Assembly: GCF_965203655.1 (NCBI RefSeq)
Contig: NZ_CBDBDD010000009.1
Span: 558,001-622,000 of the forward strand
DNA length: 64,000 bases
Direction: 5' to 3'
From: Poriferisodalis sp965203655
GTDB lineage: Bacteria; Actinomycetota; Acidimicrobiia; Acidimicrobiales; Poriferisodalaceae
In this document: positions 1 to 7,136 of the stretch, piece after piece
Position numbering within the stretch: position 1 is the stretch's first letter
How the letters are laid out: each line of letters begins with the position of its first letter
Program-made: the position numbers and the translations under genes
The notes under the pieces: model-generated
Seen by the model: only the letters and a program-made list of their open reading frames with translations
What the model was told of the DNA's origin: nothing
Database searches by the model: none

Positions 1-2
1 GC

Positions 3-398
3 GAGCGGGGCCGGCAGCGCCTGGCTGATCCGCGAATCGACCTCTACCTGCCAGAACAGATGTGGCATGAGACGCTTCGTGAGATTCCCCGTCGTGCGGA
101 GGCATTCGGTCGTCATCGAGGATTGAGTTCGAATGAAATTGACGGACTCTCGGACCGATGCCTGCATGTCATCGCCCGGAACTGCACCGTCGTCGCCGAA
201 GCCGTTTACTCGGCATGGGAGGACCAGGCCCGCGAGCGCTCGATTCGCGATCCCAGCGATTGGCCCGTAGTTGCGTGCGCCCTGGCTCTCGACGTAGGGG
301 TGTGGACGACGGACAAGGACTTTCTGGGCACCGGCGTGCCCACATGGACGACAGAAACACTCGATCTCTGGCTCCGGCGAACAAGTGAGGACTCATAG
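3..398 (+). CDS. PIN-domain protein, C-terminal part (5' end outside window)
   Basis: The reading frame is open from the left edge, so the gene starts upstream; an internal ATG at 60 is not the true start. The C-terminal part shows the usual PIN-domain layout: a DPSDWP segment, an ACALAL helix, then VWTTDKDFLGTGVPTWTT, where the D of TDKDF is the expected acidic metal-binding residue of this Mg-dependent RNase fold. PIN proteins of this size are usually toxins of VapBC-like modules or solitary RNases. The antitoxin, if any, would lie upstream. It sits beside the lower-G+C restriction-like operon, consistent with a defence island. The assignment rests on motifs only, and the N-terminal acidic residues cannot be seen. 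Confidence 0.6.
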   Translation, partial: ERGRQRLADPRIDLYLPEQMWHETLREIPRRAEAFGRHRGLSSNEIDGLSDRCLHVIARNCTVVAEAVYSAWEDQARERSIRDPSDWPVVACALALDVGVWTTDKDFLGTGVPTWTTETLDLWLRRTSEDS

Positions 399-780
399 CA
401 CCCAGTTAGCCTGAGCCTCGGCAGACGTAACGCGGTGGCGGTCACTCGGGGGGTTGGCTCTCTCGCGAACGAAGACTCAGGCGGGCCATCTCGGTGGCGA
501 GCTGTGGTGCATGGTCCGTCGTTGAGGCCACGGCTGCCGCGGCGAACCTCGAATCTGGATGGCTGAAGCGGCGAGTACCCCCAGATCGCGGAGGTGTGCC
601 ACTACGGGCAACTCGACTAATGTTGTTTCCTCGGTCTGGGTGACCGATACCGGCGGGACTCCTTGAGGTTCAGGAGGTCAAGCCAGTGGGCAAGATATAG
701 AGTGCACGCGTTGGAACTACCTCAACACGTCAGCCTCACCTAGTGCTCCTGCAATCTCACCACAATCAACATAACTGACT
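399..780. other. Intergenic region with possible decayed coding remnants
   Basis: No intact gene is visible in these 382 bases. On the minus strand, between roughly 690 and 442, short stretches in different frames read like protein (for example AHWLDLLNLKESRRYR, then VVAHLRDLGVLAASA, then DHAPQLATEMARLSLRSRES ending at a TGA complement at 442-444). This could be an old gene broken by frameshifts, but no family was recognised. The stretch before 781 is comparatively A+T-rich and probably carries the promoter of the operon that starts there; TATAGA near 697 is one weak -10 candidate. No convincing -35 or Shine-Dalgarno was seen. Confidence 0.3.
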
Positions 781-3117
781 ATGGCTACTATTGAAGATAC
801 AGTCGACATTACACCATCGCCACGAGTCCTCCGAATGCTGGGGCAGATTGAATTTGCACCTTGGCAATGTCTAGCCGAGCTTATTGACAATTCGATCGAC
901 GCACTGCTTGATACACCGACGTCTGAAGATGATGATTGGCAGCCCGAGATTGACATCACTCTTCCAGCTCCGACCTCCCTAGACCTCGACAGCGAACTGC
1001 GCGTTCGCGACAACGGCCGAGGAATGACTTTTGAGGAACTCACCAACGCCGTTCGTGCCGGTTACTCGGGCAACGGACCGGTTGACAAGCTTGGTCTATT
1101 TGGTATGGGCTTCAACATAGCGACTGCGCGACTAGGGGAGTCTACCGAGATCTGGACTACGACTAGCGCAGAAGATTCTTGGACCGGGATACGAGTCAAA
1201 TTTGACGAAATGGAGGAGAGCGGCACCTACGGTGTCCCTCATTTGACTCGTCCAAAAACTGACTCAGAATTGGCTACAGGTGTTCAAGGTACAGAAATCA
1301 AGATTTCGCACCTGGACGTTGACCGCGTCCGAAAGCTCACTTGGGGCAAAGGGAAGTCGAGTACCCGTGAGCGGCTTGGCAAACTGTATGGGCGCGTAAT
1401 CTCTCTTCATGGCATACGACTGCACTATGACGGCGAACTTGTCGTTCCGACCCGTCATTGTGTATGGAACAAGACTCGCTCAGTCGAGACCGCGTCGTTC
1501 GGTCGCGTGTATGCACAGATTCCTATCAAGCACGATCTAACTCCCAGACGCTATTGCACGACGTGCTGGGTTTGGCTCCTTGATGGTGACCGATCTTGCC
1601 CAGCGTGCGAGCAAACATCAAGTCTCATTGAACGGCAACGCCGGATCGAAGGATGGTTGGGCATTCAGCGCTATTTTCACAAGGAGCATTATGGAATAGA
1701 CCTAATCCGCAACGGACGTGTCATCGAGGAACTAGACAAGAGTTTCTTCAACTGGGTGGATCCTGACACCAACGAGGAAGAAAGAGAATATCCTCTCGAT
1801 GCGGTGTTTCTGGGCGGCCGCATCGTTGGTGAGCTCGAGATTGACTTTGTTAGAGTCTCCCACCAGAAGAACGCGTTCGATAAGCTCGATCCGCAATGGT
1901 CTGAAGTCGTTAAGTTCATTCGAGGTGAATCACCGTTGCGTCCGAACATCGCTCGGGCACGAGAATTTGAGGCAAACACATCTATTCTGGCCCAGCTGTA
2001 TACCGGCTACCGGTACGGTTATGCCGGTCTGAAGTATCTTGTTTCGGGTCACCGCGACGGGCGCGCTCGAAATGATCGAGAGTTTCACGAGTGGACAGTG
2101 CGCTTCAGGCGTGGCGAACCAGAGTATCAGGATGATCACAAATGGTACGAGCTTGCCCAACTGGCTGATCAGCCGGAAGAGGAGTCTGACAGCTTCGGCG
2201 ACGAGGACGATGCCTTCCCGATTGCCGATACAGACTCCGACAGTCCCTCGGGTGGACAATCGACGGAATCAGAAGAACATGCAGATGACGCCAACGGTGA
2301 AAGTCGATCCGCAGAAGCAATTATTTACCATACGGACGAGAACCTGTCGGGTGTTTACAACATGCCGGATATGCCAGGCGGCCCGTCTATCTCCGTTGCG
2401 GCCCGCTCGTTTACGGGCAGCGAGAGCTCTCCACCATTGCGAGCGAAAGAATCAGGAACAACTCTGTCGTTTGACCACGATCCGAAGCATTCATTCTTTA
2501 GGGATGACCTGGAGTCACCAACGGACTGTCTGATTGGCGTTCTGGCACACCAGTTCTTGTACTTGGCTGCTGCGAGTCAAGAGCGACACCCGATTCCCAT
2601 TATCGAGCGTGAGCTGCGTGAACGCTATTTTCCTGAGACGCGTACGACGCTTGCAGCGACAGCCGATGCTGCGACGGACACTCTTAGTGGCCTACGGCTG
2701 CATCTCGCAGAGCGCCTCACCGACTGCGACCCGACCGATCCTGACTCTATTGGTTCCCTTGAGCTGGCCCTAGTCCGCAGCGGTATCTTGAGCGCGTCGC
2801 TCGGCGATGAACAGGGCACCTTGAATGCGTTTCGTACCGGAGAGTTCATTCAGTACGTATCACTTGCGTTCTTGGAGTCAGCAGTCGAGCGATGGCCATC
2901 GCTGCTGTTGGACGGTGCGTTCTTTGCCGTCCCTTATGCAAATGTCTCTGACGAGCATCGATCAGAAGGTATCAGTATGGTGACTGAAGCTCTACGCGAT
3001 GCTGTTTGGTTTGTTTCAGACGCGGGTATAGGGGCGCTCAATCGGGACTATCAATGGCGATTACGGATTAAGCGGGCTGATTCCTCGGTTCGGCTGCTGG
3101 AGTTCTGGCGCAGGTAA
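781..3117 (+). CDS. MORC/MutL-like GHKL ATPase of a restriction-type operon
   Basis: A 778-aa ATPase with all GHKL (Bergerat) motifs: N-box AELIDNSIDA with E33 and N37, DNGRGM with D77/G79/G81, and the lid motif GLFGMGF at 105-111. A C-x2-C-x10-C-x2-C motif (C259, C262, C273, C276) looks like a zinc ribbon inserted in the S5-like domain. An acidic low-complexity linker follows at about 460-510, then an all-alpha C-terminal region I cannot assign. GHKL ATPases of this type occur in prokaryotic operons with helicases, nucleases and DNA methylases and are related to eukaryotic MORC proteins; they are thought to clamp or remodel DNA. It leads a three-gene operon, and the helicase starts 6 bases after its stop. 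G+C is lower than in genes after 7.1 kb. Confidence is high for the fold and moderate for the system role. Confidence 0.85.
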   Translation: MATIEDTVDITPSPRVLRMLGQIEFAPWQCLAELIDNSIDALLDTPTSEDDDWQPEIDITLPAPTSLDLDSELRVRDNGRGMTFEELTNAVRAGYSGNGPVDKLGLFGMGFNIATARLGESTEIWTTTSAEDSWTGIRVKFDEMEESGTYGVPHLTRPKTDSELATGVQGTEIKISHLDVDRVRKLTWGKGKSSTRERLGKLYGRVISLHGIRLHYDGELVVPTRHCVWNKTRSVETASFGRVYAQIPIKHDLTPRRYCTTCWVWLLDGDRSCPACEQTSSLIERQRRIEGWLGIQRYFHKEHYGIDLIRNGRVIEELDKSFFNWVDPDTNEEEREYPLDAVFLGGRIVGELEIDFVRVSHQKNAFDKLDPQWSEVVKFIRGESPLRPNIARAREFEANTSILAQLYTGYRYGYAGLKYLVSGHRDGRARNDREFHEWTVRFRRGEPEYQDDHKWYELAQLADQPEEESDSFGDEDDAFPIADTDSDSPSGGQSTESEEHADDANGESRSAEAIIYHTDENLSGVYNMPDMPGGPSISVAARSFTGSESSPPLRAKESGTTLSFDHDPKHSFFRDDLESPTDCLIGVLAHQFLYLAAASQERHPIPIIERELRERYFPETRTTLAATADAATDTLSGLRLHLAERLTDCDPTDPDSIGSLELALVRSGILSASLGDEQGTLNAFRTGEFIQYVSLAFLESAVERWPSLLLDGAFFAVPYANVSDEHRSEGISMVTEALRDAVWFVSDAGIGALNRDYQWRLRIKRADSSVRLLEFWRR

Positions 3118-3123
3118 TCTGCA

Positions 3124-4851
3124 ATGCAGGATTTTCTTGGTCATGAGAGATTAGTTCACGGTCCGTGGCCAGCATTTGAGAGGGCGCTTGCTCGTTTGAT
3201 TGAGCATGCCGGTTTTCGCGACATCGCGATTGTTGGCGGACCTGGAGACCTCGGTGCAGACATAGTTGGTACTCTGGATGCACAGCGATGGGTTATTCAG
3301 GCAAAGTTCAAGCGTTCTGGCGGCGTCGACTCCGATGGAATTGAAGAGGCGGTACGCGCTTCTAACTCTTATGACGCGCAGGTCTGCGTTGCGGCGACAA
3401 ATCAGCGATTCACGGAGAACGCACATCGCCGAACAAGAGCATTTCGGTCGAGTGGCATCGATGCCCGGCTATGGGACAGGAAGTACCTGCTGAAGTACGC
3501 CCAGCGGCTTCCTGTGGATTCGATCGCCAGGCCAACTCTCCGGCCATATCAAAGCCGCGCTGTGGATTCGATATATGCCGCCCGAAGTAGTGAAGTCCCG
3601 TCGGCGCTATATGTCATGGCGACCGGATTGGGTAAGACGCTCGTGGCGGCAGAGATCATTCGCTTGCATCTGGACAGAGATCGGGACTCAGAGGTTCTAG
3701 TACTCGCTCATACCGTCGATCTAGTACGGCAGCTAGAACAGGCCATGTGGCGTTTCTTGGACAAGGGAACGCCGACCCACCTCTGGACCGATGGAGAGTC
3801 TCCCTCGTTCGCAGGAGGCGTGACCTTTGCAACCTGGCAGTCCATTGCAGCTCGATTGCGCATCGAAGGACTACACGGTCGATACCCATTGATTGTAGTA
3901 GACGAAGCGCATCATGCGCCGTCCCGAAAATATCGACGTCTTCTGGAAGCGCTTGAGCCCGAGTTTATGCTCGGCGCCACCGCTACACCTTGGAGGATGG
4001 ATAGGCGGCTAATGAGCGATTTAGGGGGGAGTGAGGGTTTTGAGCATCAACACCTCCGACCTCTCAAACGCGAAGAGCCGCTAATGAGCGACCTCTTTGG
4101 CGATCCGATCTTTTCGATGGACATCGTTGAAGGTATGCAGGATGGTTATCTTGCGGACGTCGACTATCGTATGATGGTGGACGACATCGACTGGGACGAA
4201 GTCTATCGGCTTTCGCAGCAGGGCTATAGTATTCGCGACCTCAATGCACGTCTCATCATGCCTGAGCGTGATGAAGCCGTCGTGTCGCGATTGATATCGG
4301 CGATGCGGAGCATCGAAGAACCTAGAGTTCTCTGCTTCTGTAGGACGATTTCGCATGCTGAACATTTCACGCGCATGTTACTTGCATTTGGCATCGGCGC
4401 CCGCGTGCTGCATAGTGGCTTGTCCAGAACCGAACGCTTTCGTACGCTCTCAGGATTCCGTGTCGGAGACTTCCCAGTACTCATGGCAGTCGATGTATTG
4501 AATGAGGGCATCGATCTACCTGCGGTGAATCTGGTGGCGTTCATGAGAGTAACGCACAGCCGGCGGATCTTTGTGCAACAGCTCGGGCGAGGGTTGAGGC
4601 TTGCTCCAGGCAAGCAGAGCGTAACGATATTGGATTTTGTTGCTGACATCCGAAGAATAGCTGCTGGTCTTGTCTTGAATAGGCAGGCAGCCTTGCGTGG
4701 GAGGGAAACGGAGGTGCTTCGCTTCGGCAATGGACGTATAGTTCAGTTTGAAGGTGAGATACCCTCAGAGTTTGCTTCGGAGTTCCTTAGCGATGTGTTA
4801 GCGATCGACGACGCTGACGATAGCGCCCGGCTTGTGTTTCCAGAACTTTAG
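3124..4851 (+). CDS. Mrr-like nuclease fused to SF2 (DEAH) helicase
   Basis: A 575-aa protein with two parts. Residues 1-110 form a restriction-endonuclease-like (Mrr_cat) domain: E19, D46 in GADIV, and the Q59-A-K61 motif (WVIQAKF). Residues 140-560 form a superfamily II helicase: Walker A ATGLGKT at 166-172, DEAH box VVDEAHH at 258-264, motif III GATATP, and motif VI QQLGRGLR. The helicase core resembles type III/ResIII-type restriction translocases. The gene lies 6 bases after the GHKL ATPase and 4 bases before the methyltransferase start, so it probably supplies DNA translocation and cleavage for the system. After GATATPWRMDRR there is a 24-residue segment bounded by a repeated LMSDL, which looks like an in-frame insertion. 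Substrate and cleavage site are unknown. Confidence 0.88.
   Translation: MQDFLGHERLVHGPWPAFERALARLIEHAGFRDIAIVGGPGDLGADIVGTLDAQRWVIQAKFKRSGGVDSDGIEEAVRASNSYDAQVCVAATNQRFTENAHRRTRAFRSSGIDARLWDRKYLLKYAQRLPVDSIARPTLRPYQSRAVDSIYAARSSEVPSALYVMATGLGKTLVAAEIIRLHLDRDRDSEVLVLAHTVDLVRQLEQAMWRFLDKGTPTHLWTDGESPSFAGGVTFATWQSIAARLRIEGLHGRYPLIVVDEAHHAPSRKYRRLLEALEPEFMLGATATPWRMDRRLMSDLGGSEGFEHQHLRPLKREEPLMSDLFGDPIFSMDIVEGMQDGYLADVDYRMMVDDIDWDEVYRLSQQGYSIRDLNARLIMPERDEAVVSRLISAMRSIEEPRVLCFCRTISHAEHFTRMLLAFGIGARVLHSGLSRTERFRTLSGFRVGDFPVLMAVDVLNEGIDLPAVNLVAFMRVTHSRRIFVQQLGRGLRLAPGKQSVTILDFVADIRRIAAGLVLNRQAALRGRETEVLRFGNGRIVQFEGEIPSEFASEFLSDVLAIDDADDSARLVFPEL
4008..4091 (+). repeat. 12-bp direct repeat bounding a 72-bp in-frame insertion
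   Basis: The 12-mer GCTAATGAGCGA occurs at 4008-4019 and again at 4080-4091, exactly 72 bases (24 codons) apart, inside the helicase gene. Both copies are read in the same frame as LMSDL. Removing one copy plus the spacer restores a continuous RRLMSDLFGDPIFSMDIVEGM stretch, typical of this helicase family. The spacer encodes a short hydrophilic segment (GGSEGFEHQHLRPLKREEP). The repeat could be the scar of a small insertion or a slippage/duplication event that kept the frame open. Confidence 0.7.
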
Positions 4852-4855
4852 GCCG

Positions 4856-6310
4856 ATGCGGAACGATGCGGAGTGCAGGTCCACTGCGGCTCGGGTTGGT
4901 CCGACACCAACGGCGATAGATCTCTTTGCGGGATGCGGCGGCTTGAGTTTGGGCCTCAAGCGAGCGGGATGGGATTTGCTGACTGCCGTCGAGATATCGC
5001 CGTTTGCATCGGAGTCGTATTTCAGAAATCTTTTGTCGGCGACATCTCAGGTACAACACTCGTTTGAAGTACACCGTACATTAGACGCCGCGGACCAGCT
5101 CCGACAGGGATTGCTTGTCGGCGACGCTCGAACCGTCGTTGAGCTTGAGGAGGAAACCCGTGCGATGCTGGGTGGCCGAGAACTGGGGCTTCTCGCAGGC
5201 GGACCGCCATGTCAAGGCTTTTCGCTTGCGGGCCGACGTGAGATAGACGATCCCCGAAACAGGTTAGTGTGGACCTTTCTGGATGTGGCCAGATTTACCC
5301 GGCCAAGACTTGTGCTCTTGGAGAACGTTGGCGCGATTCAGAGTCCGTTTGAGAAGGGGCAACGCTCGGCGGTTCTCGGAGAACTGGAATCGGCTCTGCG
5401 CGGAATCGCACCGGAGCTTGGGGGATATAGAATAATCAGGGCTCTCTTGCGCGGTGACCATTTCGGAGTTCCTCAGCGACGTAAGCGCGTATTCCTCATA
5501 GGTGTAAGAGGTGACCTTGCTCGATATCTCAAGATCGACGAATGGAGCTGCTGGGATTCGGAGAGCTCGTCCTTGGACTTGAACGAGAATCTATGGATAC
5601 CCTCACCGTCGGAGGCCAAATCCATCGGCGCTGAGGCCGCACTGTGGGACATTGTTGGTAAGGAGTACCTACCTCTTTCTGAGGCACCAAATTCAGTCGC
5701 CCGAGAATTTGCCCGCAGAATGCGCCATGGAGACTGTGTACTAGAACCGCGTCGCAGACGCCTCGCTGGTAAGGAGCCCCCCAATCATGAGTTCAGACGG
5801 CATAGCTCCCGCACTGAAACACGCTTTCAGCTGATGAGGATATTCAGAGACGCGGGAATCCCGGCTGATCTCTTTTTTCGCGTAGGAAACGGAGACCTCG
5901 CGATTGAAGAGGAGCTACGGCCCCTTGAGGTCATACTGCCGCTGGACCTGCCCGATCGGAAGGTAAGTTCGACACGAGAATTGGCTATCATTGTTCGGTC
6001 ACTCGGTACACGTAAACACACGCAACGAGCGTTGGATCCGCGGCAACCCGCACCTACGGTGACTACGTTGCCAGACGACATGGGGCACTATGGCGCAAAC
6101 AGGACACTCTCTGTTCGTGAGATGGCCCGGCTACAGACGTTCCCAGACTCGTTTGTCTTTTGTGGCAAGGTAACTACCGGGGGACATTCCCGACGCGGCG
6201 AGGTTCCACAGTACAGTCAAGTAGGCAATGCAGTCCCGCCGCGATTGGCGTATGTGCTTGGAGCATTCCTATTCGGCCTCACTCAACGCTTTGACAATCA
6301 AGACGGATGA
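4856..6310 (+). CDS. DNA (cytosine-5)-methyltransferase
   Basis: A 484-aa C5-cytosine methyltransferase with the family motifs in order: I DLFAGCGG at 22-29, IV GPPCQGFS at 116-123 with catalytic C119, VI ENV near 157, VIII QRRKRVFLIG, a long variable target-recognition region, then IX-X ending in QVGNAVPP. It would place 5-methylcytosine in host DNA and so mark self. The ATG at 4856 is preferred because it follows the helicase stop by 4 bases; a TTG at 4832 would overlap the helicase end. The last 32 bases overlap the convergent glycosylase gene. The recognition sequence cannot be read from the protein. The Dcm/M.HpaII-like family call is secure. Confidence 0.95.
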   Translation: MRNDAECRSTAARVGPTPTAIDLFAGCGGLSLGLKRAGWDLLTAVEISPFASESYFRNLLSATSQVQHSFEVHRTLDAADQLRQGLLVGDARTVVELEEETRAMLGGRELGLLAGGPPCQGFSLAGRREIDDPRNRLVWTFLDVARFTRPRLVLLENVGAIQSPFEKGQRSAVLGELESALRGIAPELGGYRIIRALLRGDHFGVPQRRKRVFLIGVRGDLARYLKIDEWSCWDSESSSLDLNENLWIPSPSEAKSIGAEAALWDIVGKEYLPLSEAPNSVAREFARRMRHGDCVLEPRRRRLAGKEPPNHEFRRHSSRTETRFQLMRIFRDAGIPADLFFRVGNGDLAIEEELRPLEVILPLDLPDRKVSSTRELAIIVRSLGTRKHTQRALDPRQPAPTVTTLPDDMGHYGANRTLSVREMARLQTFPDSFVFCGKVTTGGHSRRGEVPQYSQVGNAVPPRLAYVLGAFLFGLTQRFDNQDG

Positions 6311-6956
6311 TCCCGTTGCGATAGTTACATGTGGCCACAGGGCAAGACGTGCACAGCGGGTTCGAGCTAGTGCAGATCGTACGTCCAAGATCCAGTATTG
6401 CGAAGAAATAGCTACGTGGATCGCTTGCAGGGACGAGGTCCATTGCCAGATTCTGCAGCTCGTGATCGCCGCGTATATCTTGAGATCCCGGCAATGCAAA
6501 CACACGGCGCAGAACTCGTGCGATGTTGACATCGATTGGTGCAACGCACTCGGTGAATAGTTGTACTGCGAGTGCCCGTGCCATGTATTCGCCTATGCCT
6601 GGCAGCTCTTCAAGTTCACCTGATGTTTGAGGCTCGCCGTGCTCAACTATTGCAGCGGCGATTAGCTTGAGCCTGGTCGATCGTTGATTCTGGAAGCCGA
6701 GTGAGGCGATTAGGGACCTTAGCTCTGAGAGTGGAATCGCCAGAATATCGGCCCAATCTGCGCAGCGACAAATTAGCTCCGAGAATACGGGCACGACTCT
6801 CATCGCCTGAGTTCGCTGCAGCAGAACTTCTGCCACCAAGAGTGTGTAGAGATCTAAGCCCGGCTGTCGCCAGGGAAATGATCCGGTGGTGTCTCTGGCC
6901 CAGTCGTCGATGGTGTCTACCAGACTTGACCTGCACATATCGCATGAACGGTCCAT
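6279..6956 (-). CDS. HhH-GPD DNA glycosylase, probably T:G mismatch (Mig/MutY-like)
   Basis: A 225-aa EndoIII/MutY-superfamily glycosylase. It has an N-terminal FPWR motif, a VLLQRTQA helix, the helix-hairpin-helix LPGIGEY at 118-124, catalytic D142 in IDVNIARV, and a C-terminal cluster motif C195-x6-C202-x2-C205-x4-C210, one residue shorter at the end than the classical 6-2-5 spacing. The residue that is Lys in EndoIII and Ser in MutY is Tyr124 here, as in Mig-type T:G glycosylases that accompany m5C methylases. It is inferred to remove thymine arising by deamination of 5-methylcytosine made by the neighbouring methyltransferase. The start at 6956 matches the family N-terminus; the frame is open to 7088. 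It is convergent with, and overlaps, the methyltransferase gene. Confidence 0.85.
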   Translation of the reverse strand: MDRSCDMCRSSLVDTIDDWARDTTGSFPWRQPGLDLYTLLVAEVLLQRTQAMRVVPVFSELICRCADWADILAIPLSELRSLIASLGFQNQRSTRLKLIAAAIVEHGEPQTSGELEELPGIGEYMARALAVQLFTECVAPIDVNIARVLRRVFALPGSQDIRGDHELQNLAMDLVPASDPRSYFFAILDLGRTICTSSNPLCTSCPVATCNYRNGIIRLDCQSVE

Positions 6957-6990
6957 CGTCCCATGGCAATAGCCGGGTAGGTTCTCTAGC

Positions 6991-7006
6991 ACCATTTTGA
7001 AATGGT
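6991..7006. promoter_or_regulatory. Inverted repeat upstream of the glycosylase gene
   Basis: ACCATTT-TG-AAATGGT is a perfect 7-bp inverted repeat with a 2-base centre, 35 bases upstream of the chosen start of the minus-strand glycosylase. Its A+T-rich, symmetrical form suits a dimeric repressor operator better than a terminator. It would fall inside the coding frame if translation started at the more upstream ATG (7088). No cognate regulator is visible in the window. Confidence 0.3.
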
Positions 7007-7136
7007 ATGCGTTCGAGAGTCCTAAGTCCATCGTGCTGGGCTGCGGGTCGCAAGGTTTGGCTTGATGGGTCAAGAGTTGCTGGAACAAGGGTTGTCCTGC
7101 AGCATGATCTGCTGGTTCGGCCAGATGTGGAAGCGG

